The position numbers and the translations under genes are program-made. A DNA stretch of 64,000 nt from Maribacter halichondriae (GTDB lineage Bacteria > Bacteroidota > Bacteroidia > Flavobacteriales > Flavobacteriaceae). How positions within the stretch are numbered: the first letter of the stretch is position 1; each line of letters opens with the position of its first letter. This document shows, one piece after another, positions 27,750-36,449 of the stretch. Below the pieces are notes generated by a model. That model ran no database searches and had not been told where the DNA came from. It worked only from the letters and a program-made list of their open reading frames with translations. The stretch spans positions 1,295,001-1,359,000 of the forward strand of contig NZ_CP107030.1 in assembly GCF_027474825.1 (NCBI RefSeq), in the 5' to 3' direction.

Positions 27750-28889
27750 CTACTTCTTTTTAACGGCAGCGCATCCTGCCATTGTTGTTATTTTGATAGC
27801 CTCAGTAGGCGGTAGGTCTTTGTTACGTCGTACAACTTCTTGAACTACGTTTTTGGTCAGCTCTTCAAAAGCGGTTTCAACAGGAGTAGCCGTTTGCATG
27901 GCAGCGGGCCTTCCGATATCTCCGGCTTCACGGATGCTTTGAACTAACGGAATTTCTCCTAAAAAGGGAACTTTTAAATCTTCGGCCAAATGCTTGGCCC
28001 CTTCTTTACCAAAGATATAATATTTGTTCTCCGGAAGTTCGGCTGGAGTAAAATACGCCATATTCTCAACAATGCCCAAAACGGGCACATTTATGGATTC
28101 TTGTTGAAACATCGCTACCCCTTTTTTGGCATCGGCCAAGGCCACTTCTTGCGGTGTACTTACGATGACCGCTCCCGTAACGGGCATCGCCTGCATAATG
28201 CTCAAATGAATATCGCCTGTTCCTGGAGGTAAATCCAACAACATAAAATCGAGTTCGCCCCAATGGGCATCGAAAATCATCTGGTTCAAAGCTTTGGAGG
28301 CCATGGGACCTCTCCAGATAACCGCCTGATTGGGCTGGGTAAAAAATCCGATCGAGAGCATTTTGACTCCGTAACTCTCGACGGGTTTCATTTTCGACTT
28401 TCCGTTGACATTGACCGCCAAAGGTTTTTCGTTGGCCACATCGAACATAATGGGCATCGAGGGGCCGTAGATATCGGCATCCAAAAGTCCAACTTTAAAG
28501 CCCATTTTCGCCAAGGTAACCGCTAGATTCGCCGTTACAGTGGATTTTCCAACACCTCCTTTGCCAGAAGCTACGGCAATGATATTTTGGATTCCCGGGA
28601 TGGGTTTCCCTTTGATTTCATTGACTTTGGCCTTTGCAGGCGCATCCACTTTGATGTTTATCTTGATCTTTGCCTTTTCATACACTTCCCGATGGATAAT
28701 CTTCAAGATTTCCACCTCGGTCTTTTTACGGGCCTGAAGACTTGGATTGTTGATCGTAATATCGATTTCGACTTCATCGCCGAAAATCATTACATTTTTA
28801 ACAGCCCCACTTTCGACCATGTTCTGGCCTTCGCCGGGGACGGTAATATGTTCTAATGCCCTTAAAACTTCCTTTTTTTCTAGCTTCAT
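27750..28889 (-). CDS. Mrp/NBP35-family ATP-binding Fe-S carrier
   Basis: A 379-residue protein: an N-terminal MIP18/DUF59-like domain (about 5-80) and a P-loop domain with the deviant Walker A GKGGVGKS at 109-116 and MLLDLPPGTGDIHL further on. It would carry or insert Fe-S clusters. The CPxC pair often seen before the IFGxGG motif is absent here (the segment reads ENKYYIFGKEG), although a cysteine is present near the C-terminus (MAGCAAVKKK). The gene leads the nifU-reductase-ferredoxin row. Confidence 0.9.
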   Translation of the reverse strand: MKLEKKEVLRALEHITVPGEGQNMVESGAVKNVMIFGDEVEIDITINNPSLQARKKTEVEILKIIHREVYEKAKIKINIKVDAPAKAKVNEIKGKPIPGIQNIIAVASGKGGVGKSTVTANLAVTLAKMGFKVGLLDADIYGPSMPIMFDVANEKPLAVNVNGKSKMKPVESYGVKMLSIGFFTQPNQAVIWRGPMASKALNQMIFDAHWGELDFMLLDLPPGTGDIHLSIMQAMPVTGAVIVSTPQEVALADAKKGVAMFQQESINVPVLGIVENMAYFTPAELPENKYYIFGKEGAKHLAEDLKVPFLGEIPLVQSIREAGDIGRPAAMQTATPVETAFEELTKNVVQEVVRRNKDLPPTEAIKITTMAGCAAVKKK

Positions 28890-29040
28890 TATGTATACTC
28901 ATTCTAAACAACAAAGATAGGACTTCGCCCTGAGACGGGGAAGCTATTGCATTGAAAATGAATATGGCATGATAGAGAAAACTTTGATGGAACAATCACA
29001 AAAACGTACATTCGGCCTAACCAATCAAAACTTGAGATCA

Positions 29041-30708
29041 ATGCATAGTCCCAAAAGGAAAATATGGGCTCTTTTACTTTTTAGTATTGTCATTTTTTTG
29101 ACAGGAGCCTGTAAAAAAGAAAAAAACAGTTTCTCAAAAGAAGATGTAAAAGGTGCCGAAAAATTGATCGGTATTGAGTTTTCCAAAAATAATATGGATA
29201 CCCTATATCCGTATTTACAGGAAAATCGAGCGGGTTTCGATTCGTTGCGAAAATATCCTTTGGATAACGAAGTTTTTCCAGCGGTACGGTTTGATCCGTT
29301 GCCCAGAAATTTTGTTCCTCGGATCCAGGACGATTTTCCCGTTTGGGAAGTCCCTTCGGATGTGGAGTTACCGAAACAAACTTCCGCACTTGCCTTTTAT
29401 ACCATTACCCAATTGGCATCCTTGATAAAAAATAAAAAAATCACTTCTTTGGAACTGACCGAATTTTTCATTGAACGTATCAAAAAATATGATTCGGTGT
29501 TGCAATCGACCATTACCATCACAGAAGAATTGGCATTGAAACAGGCCAAAAAAATGGATCAAGAATTGGCCAATGGCAAGTACCGGGGCATCTTGCACGG
29601 AATACCCTACGGCGTAAAGGATCTGATGGCAGTTGAGGGTTATAAAACAACTTGGGGAGCAGAACCTTATAAAAATCAAGAACTTGCGGTAACGGCAACG
29701 GTCGTTGAAAAATTGCAAACAGCAGGAGGCGTTCTTATTGCGAAATTGGTCTCGGGATCTTTGGCAAGAGGCGATGTCTGGTTCGGAGGAAAAACCAAAA
29801 ACCCGTGGGATGTGGAAGAAGGAGCGAGTGGTTCATCAGCGGGATCTGGGTCGGCGACTTCGGCAGGGCTTGTACCTTTTGCATTGGGAACGGAAACCTT
29901 GGGTTCGATTACTTCCCCGAGCACTAAAAACGGTATTACCGGATTGCGCCCAACCTACGGGAGGGTCAGTCGGCATGGCGTTATGCCTTTGAGCTGGTCG
30001 ATGGACAAAGTAGGCCCTATGGCCCGGACGGTGGAGGATTGTGCCATCGTGTATAGCATCATTTTAGGGGAAGACCCAAAAGACCAAACTACTACAAACC
30101 TCGACTTTGGCTTCGACCCGAAAAAAGATTTCAAATCGCTGCGCGTCGCCTATCTGAAGGAAGATATTGAAAAGGATACTACCGAACACAAGGAGAATCT
30201 GAAAAAGGCGGTCGAGACTTTTAAGAACATCGGGGTCGACCTCACGGAAATAGAACTTCCTACTGCGATCCCGTTTAAAAGTTTCGACATTATTCTTCGT
30301 GCCGAGGCAGGTGCTTTTTTTGATGATTTGGTGCGGTCGGGAGCTGTTGATTCCATGGTTGAGCAAGACCAAAAATCACGGGCCAATTCGTTACGGCAAT
30401 CCCGTTTTATTCCCGCGGTCGAATATATTCAGGCCAACAGGCATCGACAAGTACTCATCGAACAAATGCACGATGTGATAAAAGACTTTGATGTGATTAT
30501 TTCCCCGACTTTCGGCAATAAGCAGTTGTTGATTACCAACCTTACGGGACACCCTGTTATTTCGGTGCCAACAGGTTTGGATGACGAAAAGCACCCTACC
30601 AGTATGACATTGGTTGGCAATCTCTACGACGAAGCGAGTATTTTATTATTGGCTAAAGCGTTTCAGGAAGCGACCGCGTTTGATGAGCTTCATCCGGAGG
30701 GGTATTAA
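29041..30708 (+). CDS. amidase-signature lipoprotein
   Basis: A 555-residue member of the amidase signature family. The start at 29041 gives a lipoprotein signal (LTGAC, Cys24). The Ser-cisSer-Lys triad is visible: the lysine in YGVKDLMAVEG (about 193), the cis-serine in GASGSSAGSGSA (about 265) and the nucleophile in GTETLGSITSPS (about 289). It should hydrolyse amides outside the cytoplasm. A longer start at 28969 would add 24 residues in front of the signal. It converges with the ABC ATPase gene. Confidence 0.88.
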   Translation: MHSPKRKIWALLLFSIVIFLTGACKKEKNSFSKEDVKGAEKLIGIEFSKNNMDTLYPYLQENRAGFDSLRKYPLDNEVFPAVRFDPLPRNFVPRIQDDFPVWEVPSDVELPKQTSALAFYTITQLASLIKNKKITSLELTEFFIERIKKYDSVLQSTITITEELALKQAKKMDQELANGKYRGILHGIPYGVKDLMAVEGYKTTWGAEPYKNQELAVTATVVEKLQTAGGVLIAKLVSGSLARGDVWFGGKTKNPWDVEEGASGSSAGSGSATSAGLVPFALGTETLGSITSPSTKNGITGLRPTYGRVSRHGVMPLSWSMDKVGPMARTVEDCAIVYSIILGEDPKDQTTTNLDFGFDPKKDFKSLRVAYLKEDIEKDTTEHKENLKKAVETFKNIGVDLTEIELPTAIPFKSFDIILRAEAGAFFDDLVRSGAVDSMVEQDQKSRANSLRQSRFIPAVEYIQANRHRQVLIEQMHDVIKDFDVIISPTFGNKQLLITNLTGHPVISVPTGLDDEKHPTSMTLVGNLYDEASILLLAKAFQEATAFDELHPEGY

Positions 30709-30750
30709 GTGTTATCACTTGAAATAGTTGGTCGGAATTGTCCATTTGCC

Positions 30751-30785
30751 AAAATCCCCTAATTTTTTAAAAATTAGGGGATTTT
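30751..30785. terminator. bidirectional terminator between convergent genes
   Basis: A 17-bp perfect inverted repeat (AAAATCCCCTAATTTTT and its complement) separated by one base, with A/T tracts on both sides. It serves the amidase gene on the plus strand and the permease/ATPase row on the minus strand. Confidence 0.8.
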
Positions 30786-30813
30786 AGGATATTTCGAACC
30801 TTTACATGTGTGT

Positions 30814-31476
30814 TTAAACCATTCGCCCATCCAACAAATTAATGATACGTTTGCCGTACTTGGCGTTGGTCTCTGAATGGGTCACTTGAATTATGGTTAC
30901 GCCTTCATCGTTCAATTGCTTGAACAATTCCATGATTTCATCTCCTTGCTTGGAGTTTAGGTTTCCTGTCGGCTCATCGGCCAGAATCAGCTTAGGTTTG
31001 CCGATCAAGGCACGGGCAACGCCTACCAATTGTTGTTGACCACCACTCAATTGTGTCGGAAATAGATCCTTTTTCCCAACAATACTAAAACGATCCAACA
31101 TATCGGCGACCATAGCCTTTCGCTCAGAACCGCTCATCTTTTTATACAAAAGGGGCATCTCTAAGTTTTCATAAACTGTCAGTTCATCTATCAAGTGGTA
31201 TGCTTGAAAAACGAAACCTATATATTGTTTGTAAAGATTGGCTCGATGTTTTTCTTTTAATTGGTGTACGGGTTCGTCCAAAAAACTGTATTCCCCTTCA
31301 TCAAAATTATCGAGCATGCCGATGACATTGAGCAAGGTCGATTTTCCTGAACCAGACGGTCCCATTACGGAAATAAATTCTCCTTCTTCGACTTCAAGAT
31401 TGATGTCCTTTAAAAGGAAGACCCGTTGCCCGCCTTGTTGTACCCATTTGAAAATGTTGTTTAATTGTAATAACAT
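30814..31476 (-). CDS. MacB/LolD-type ABC transporter ATPase
   Basis: A 220-residue nucleotide-binding protein: Walker A GPSGSGKS (39-46), Q-loop FVFQAYHL, signature LSGGQQQ (143-149), Walker B LILADEPT (to 170) and H-loop VTHSE. Two oddities: the segment after the signature reads LVGVARA where RVAIARA is usual, and the D-loop is GNLNS rather than GNLDS. It is the last gene of the permease row, 26 bases after P13, and the only ATPase in view for at least 13 permeases. LolD/MacB relatives power lipoprotein extraction or peptide/toxin export by mechanotransmission, without moving substrate through the membrane. Confidence 0.92.
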   Translation of the reverse strand: MLLQLNNIFKWVQQGGQRVFLLKDINLEVEEGEFISVMGPSGSGKSTLLNVIGMLDNFDEGEYSFLDEPVHQLKEKHRANLYKQYIGFVFQAYHLIDELTVYENLEMPLLYKKMSGSERKAMVADMLDRFSIVGKKDLFPTQLSGGQQQLVGVARALIGKPKLILADEPTGNLNSKQGDEIMELFKQLNDEGVTIIQVTHSETNAKYGKRIINLLDGRMV

Positions 31477-31502
31477 GTTTTGTTTTTTTATAATTAGTGT
31501 TG

Positions 31503-33965
31503 TTATTCATCCCATAGGCTCTCCACAGGATTGGCTATGGCCGCCCGAAAGGTTTGTGATAAGACCGTACTTGAGCCAATTATGAACATAATCCCTATTC
31601 CTATTAGTATTATCCAAATACTAAAATCAACATGATATGAAAATTCTTCCAGCCAAATCGTATTCGCAAAATATGCCACTGGGACAGTAATCAAAATGGC
31701 GAATACAAATAACCATAGATATCCATTGGATAGTGACAATGCAATATTCCGGATTTTTGCACCGTGTACTTTTCGAATTCCAATTTCCTTTTTCTTTGAT
31801 TCAGCCGTGAAGGCCGCCACACCTAAAAGTCCGAGTGAAGCAATTGTAATGGCCAAAAACGAGATAAACCCTAGAATATAAATAATATCCGTAAATATCG
31901 AATTGGTCGCTTTCAGTTCATCTTCATAAATGTCGTATTTAAAGGAATGTACTTTGTCCAACTTTTTCCATCTCTCTTCCATGAACGAAAGTAACGCATT
32001 GACATTCGATGCAGAATGAAAGCGCACGTTCATATAGGCAAATTCAGCAGGAAGATAGCGCATTAGCAGGGGTTCGTCTTTATCTGCCTCCGTCAACAAA
32101 TCGAATATGAAGTTTTCGGTCAGGCCAATTACTTGCAATGCTTTTTTATCCTCGCCAATTAAAATAGTTTCTCCCACAATATTTTTTGGTTCTTCATAGC
32201 CCAATAATCTGGCAACCGCTTCATTGACAACGACCATAGTTTCTTCACTTTTTGGGACGGACCTCGGAAAGTTATCGCCCGCCAACAATTGCAGCTTTAA
32301 ATTCGGAATAAAATTCTGGTCGACACCTATGATGCTGGCCGTTAATTCCGACTTTGACATTTTTGAAGTACTGACCTGCGTATTTCCACTATACCCTCCC
32401 GTACCGGGAATAAATGTACTGGCCGATATATTCTGAACAGCCGGATTTTGTTTGAACTCATTGGCCAAAGTCTCATATTCCATGCCCTGAAGTTTCACGT
32501 TGATGATATGGCCTTCATCAAAACCATATTCTTTATCGAGCAAGTAATTCAATTGAGAGAAAATCAAAAGTGTTGTAATGATAAAAAATAGGGAAGCACA
32601 AAATTGTGCGAGGACCAAGCCCTTTTTTAGTGAAAGACGTTTGCCTTTGCCAAGCTTTATCCCAGATGAATTTCGCAAGGTTATAATAGGTGTGAACGAG
32701 GAAAGAAATGAGGCGGGAAGTAATCCGGCCAAACATCCCACCAAAATACTGAAACCTACAAACAGCAAGAAAAGTACAACGTCTGGAGTTAGGTCCAAGA
32801 TCAGAAACTGATTTATCCAAAGATCTAAAAAGACGGCACTCAAAATTTGAAGCATGCCAATGGCAAGCACCAAAGATATCAGTGAAATGAGAATGGACTC
32901 AATGATAAACTGAATAAAAACTTGGTATCGTGCTGCGCCCATCGTTTTTCTGACACCTATTTCTTTAGAGCGGGTCAGAGATCGTGCAAATGAAAGGTTT
33001 ACATAATTAAAGCAGGCGGAAAACAGCACGACCAACCCCAAAAACGAAAGAAAATAAATTGCCTCAATGGGCATTCTCAAACTGATTGGATTCTGATGAA
33101 TGGCCCCTGGCGTTATTTCAGAGAGTTGCTCAGTTGCAAAAGAAATGTTGATATCTTCATTGGCTGCATATCTTTCTTTTGAAATATCGGCAAGTATAGG
33201 AGCCAGATCCTTTTCGGTCTTACCTTCTTTCAACAGTATATAGAGATAACTATCAAAATAGCTGTTCCAATCATCAAAAACCGCTTCGCTTTTACCCTGT
33301 TTTATCAAAGCTGGTACCGTCGCCATAGAAACCAAAAATTCAAATTGTATGTGTGAAGGCAAGGCGGTATCGACAACACCTGTTACCGTAAAATCTCCAA
33401 GTAGGGTTTCCTCATTCTCGGTCGGAAGCAAATCGATATCAAGCGTATTCAATCCGATATCGTTCAATTTTACCGATTTGCCAATGGGGTTTTCACTCCC
33501 GAATAATTTTTCTGCGGATTCCTTTGTGAGCACTATGGAAAAAGGAGCTTCCAGCACATTTTCAATGTTTCCCCCAATCAATGGGAAGTCGAACAGTTTG
33601 AAGAAATTTTCATCTACATAACGGCCTGCCAACGGAATTCGACGATCCCCATATACCACATCCCCACCCACAAAACTGGATTTTACCCGAACGGCATCTT
33701 CAACCACATGTGGATATTCTTGCACCAAAGCCGAAGCGAGTGGCAAAGGCGTCGAGGCCCACGAACTCGCATCATCCATACTTAAAACACGAACGATCCG
33801 GTCTTGTTTTTCATGAAAATCATCGACCTTTTTTTGCCCGTATACCAACAGTATGATCAGCAAACAAGTCGCCATGCTTATCGATAGCCCGAAAATATTG
33901 ATAAGCGAAAACATGCGGTGCTTGTAAATGTTTCGCAAGGCTACTTTTAGATAGTTTTTTAGCAT
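31503..33965 (-). CDS. FtsX/MacB-type ABC permease P13
   Basis: 820 residues. Architecture: TM1 (about 20-42), periplasmic MacB_PCD-like domain, TM2-TM4, TM5 (near SLKKGLVLAQF), a second periplasmic domain, then TM6-TM8. The two cytoplasmic coupling motifs are SKEIGVRKTMGAARYQV and KKEIGIRKVHGAKIRNI. The C-terminus NPVESLWDE deviates from the LR[TD]E of the others. Being 26 bases before the ATPase gene, it is the most likely founding partner. Substrate unknown. Confidence 0.9.
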   Translation of the reverse strand: MLKNYLKVALRNIYKHRMFSLINIFGLSISMATCLLIILLVYGQKKVDDFHEKQDRIVRVLSMDDASSWASTPLPLASALVQEYPHVVEDAVRVKSSFVGGDVVYGDRRIPLAGRYVDENFFKLFDFPLIGGNIENVLEAPFSIVLTKESAEKLFGSENPIGKSVKLNDIGLNTLDIDLLPTENEETLLGDFTVTGVVDTALPSHIQFEFLVSMATVPALIKQGKSEAVFDDWNSYFDSYLYILLKEGKTEKDLAPILADISKERYAANEDINISFATEQLSEITPGAIHQNPISLRMPIEAIYFLSFLGLVVLFSACFNYVNLSFARSLTRSKEIGVRKTMGAARYQVFIQFIIESILISLISLVLAIGMLQILSAVFLDLWINQFLILDLTPDVVLFLLFVGFSILVGCLAGLLPASFLSSFTPIITLRNSSGIKLGKGKRLSLKKGLVLAQFCASLFFIITTLLIFSQLNYLLDKEYGFDEGHIINVKLQGMEYETLANEFKQNPAVQNISASTFIPGTGGYSGNTQVSTSKMSKSELTASIIGVDQNFIPNLKLQLLAGDNFPRSVPKSEETMVVVNEAVARLLGYEEPKNIVGETILIGEDKKALQVIGLTENFIFDLLTEADKDEPLLMRYLPAEFAYMNVRFHSASNVNALLSFMEERWKKLDKVHSFKYDIYEDELKATNSIFTDIIYILGFISFLAITIASLGLLGVAAFTAESKKKEIGIRKVHGAKIRNIALSLSNGYLWLFVFAILITVPVAYFANTIWLEEFSYHVDFSIWIILIGIGIMFIIGSSTVLSQTFRAAIANPVESLWDE

Positions 33966-33978
33966 ATTAATTTCACTA

Positions 33979-36393
33979 TTACTCCGTCCGCAAACTCTTT
34001 ACCGGGTTCTGCATGGCGGCTTTGACAGTTCTACTCCCAACGGTTAAAATTGCTATGGTCATTGCCAATAAACCAGCGGCAGCAAAGAACCATGGGCCTA
34101 GATCTATTCTATAGGCATAAATATCAAGGAATTGTCTCAAAAAATACCAAGCAATCGGTGTAGCGATCAGAAATGAGATCAAGACCAATTTCAGAAAATC
34201 TTTGGTCAACAATACGGTAATCGAAGAAACGCTCGCCCCCAAAACTTTCCGCACCCCGATTTCTTTAGTGCGTTGGGCCACGATCAATAGTGACATGGCA
34301 AACAACCCTATACAGCTCAGGGCTATCGCGATGATCGAACCGCTAGTTATCATGGTTGCCATGGTTTTTTCCTTTCGGAAGGTATTATCGATATTCTCGT
34401 CTAAAAATGATCCTAAAAATTCGGCATTAGGCTCTATTTTTTTCCAGGCATTTTCTACGGCATCAAAAGAACGCGCCATATTAACTGGTGCCACCTTCAC
34501 GAATGCATAAGACAGGCCCATATCCCTATCCAAGAAAAAAGTTAGGGGTTCTATGGCTTTTGAAATATCCTGAAAATTATAATCTTTTACTACACCTATC
34601 ACTGGATAGTGAAGGCTATCGTTCATTGGAAGGAAGGCTGTCAAGGGATCTGATTCGCCAAGTTCCTTGGCCATACTTTCATTGATGATTATGCTTTCGG
34701 TGTCACCCGCGTAATTCTTATTAAATGACCGGCCTTGCACAAGTTCAAGACCTAAAGTCTCCAGGTAATCGTAATCGACCACTAAGCCATGGGTACGGAC
34801 ACCCCTACCTTTGTAATCGAAACCCCAAATACTCGTGGACTGGCTTCCATCTTTTCCCCTTCCCAGATTATTGTCGGAAGCGGTTACACCCAATATATCA
34901 GGATTCCCTGTAAGTTCTTCTCGCAGCAACTGAACCGCTTGATAAGGGTTCTTTTTACCATCTATGGGAAAGGAAATTACTTGTTCTTTATCGAATCCCA
35001 AATCTTTATTCCGCATATAATCTACTTGTCCCCAAAGTACCAAGGTCCCACTAATGAGCAAAATAGCAATCCCGAATTGAAAGACCATCAAAACATTGCG
35101 AACACGATTGCTTCCTGAGCTTTCCAGCTTTCCTTTTAAAGATTGAATAGTCCCCAAACGGCTTAACAACAATGCAGGATAGCCTCCCACGACCAGCGTT
35201 ATCAAAAATGCGGCAATTAAAAATACTATAACGGCGGTAGGTGAGGTCAACATATCCAAAGAAATATTGGTACGGAACATTGTTTTAAAATTATCGATCA
35301 ATAAGGAACTAAGAAGAATTCCGATTCCGACCGACGCTAAAAACACAAAGAGGCTTTCACTCCAAAATTGAAAAAATAAATGCTTTTTCTGTGCACCTAA
35401 GGTCTTTCGCATACCTATTTCCCTAAGACGTTGCGCACTTTTCGCAATACTCATATTGATGAAGTTTACACAAGCAATGAACAAAATTAGAAAGGCGACC
35501 CCCAATATTAGATAGGGAACGATTCTAATCACCTCAGCGTAGCCATTTCTGAAACTTGCAAAATGAACGTCTTTGATGGGTAATAATTTTATTTGGAGAT
35601 ATCGACCATCAGCGTCCGCCCTAGCCCCGTCACGTTTTAGGTCTTCAATACCCTCTTTGTAGTGTAAGTCAACAAAAGAACGTGTATTTTGTTCAAACTG
35701 TTGGACAGAAACCCCGATTTGCAATTGCGCAAAAACCTGAAGATATGAAGAATTCCAAGCTTCTATATTTTCGGCATAGCCCGCATGGTTTTCAAAGCGA
35801 ATCGCCATTTCGAAATCCAGGCTGTTTTGAGTATCATGATTTCCTACTACAGCGGCAACTGTAAGAGGTTCTTCTTTTCCGTCGATAAGAATATTGACGG
35901 TTTGACCTACGGCCTCGGCACTGCCGAAAAGTTTGTTCGCAGTTTCCTCAGTAACGACCACCGACAACTTCTCTTCCAACGGATTGTTCTTATTTCCTTT
36001 TAATACTGGAAAAGAGAACATATCAAAAAAATCACTGTCGACCCATACCGCATCAAGGTTTATTTCTTTCTCGCCATACGTCGTCAAAGCCTCTTGCTCA
36101 AGAAAACGGGTGATTTTTTCCACCCCGGGCACTTCGGTCTGTAGGGCAGCTGCAAATGGGGCCGGCTTGGTTGTTCCCGCTTCTGGTCCCTTTGCTGTTT
36201 GCTGGGTTGAATATACTTGGTAGATTCGGTCTCCATTTTCATGAAAATTGTCATACGACATTTCAAAAAAAGCGGACATCGATAATAATATAGCTACACC
36301 GAAGGCCACCGAAAGACCGATAACATTTAACAAGGTAAAGGTCTTGTCTTTCATTAAATTTCTCCACCCGATTTTTAGATAGTTTTTTAGCAT
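33979..36393 (-). CDS. FtsX/MacB-type ABC permease P12
   Basis: 804 residues with the full two-module layout. N-terminus MLKNYLKIGWRNLMKDKTF. Coupling motifs LREIGMRKTLGAQKKHL (after TM2) and TKEIGVRKVLGASVSSI (after TM6), C-terminus NPVKSLRTE. It lies only 13 bases before P13, so it is in the same transcript. Its first 29 bases are identical to those of P11 although the proteins diverge soon after. Confidence 0.9.
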   Translation of the reverse strand: MLKNYLKIGWRNLMKDKTFTLLNVIGLSVAFGVAILLSMSAFFEMSYDNFHENGDRIYQVYSTQQTAKGPEAGTTKPAPFAAALQTEVPGVEKITRFLEQEALTTYGEKEINLDAVWVDSDFFDMFSFPVLKGNKNNPLEEKLSVVVTEETANKLFGSAEAVGQTVNILIDGKEEPLTVAAVVGNHDTQNSLDFEMAIRFENHAGYAENIEAWNSSYLQVFAQLQIGVSVQQFEQNTRSFVDLHYKEGIEDLKRDGARADADGRYLQIKLLPIKDVHFASFRNGYAEVIRIVPYLILGVAFLILFIACVNFINMSIAKSAQRLREIGMRKTLGAQKKHLFFQFWSESLFVFLASVGIGILLSSLLIDNFKTMFRTNISLDMLTSPTAVIVFLIAAFLITLVVGGYPALLLSRLGTIQSLKGKLESSGSNRVRNVLMVFQFGIAILLISGTLVLWGQVDYMRNKDLGFDKEQVISFPIDGKKNPYQAVQLLREELTGNPDILGVTASDNNLGRGKDGSQSTSIWGFDYKGRGVRTHGLVVDYDYLETLGLELVQGRSFNKNYAGDTESIIINESMAKELGESDPLTAFLPMNDSLHYPVIGVVKDYNFQDISKAIEPLTFFLDRDMGLSYAFVKVAPVNMARSFDAVENAWKKIEPNAEFLGSFLDENIDNTFRKEKTMATMITSGSIIAIALSCIGLFAMSLLIVAQRTKEIGVRKVLGASVSSITVLLTKDFLKLVLISFLIATPIAWYFLRQFLDIYAYRIDLGPWFFAAAGLLAMTIAILTVGSRTVKAAMQNPVKSLRTE

Positions 36394-36449
36394 GGTTTAA
36401 GCATTTTATTTTTCATTCCCCAAGCGGGAATCTGTTTGATTATTTCTCT

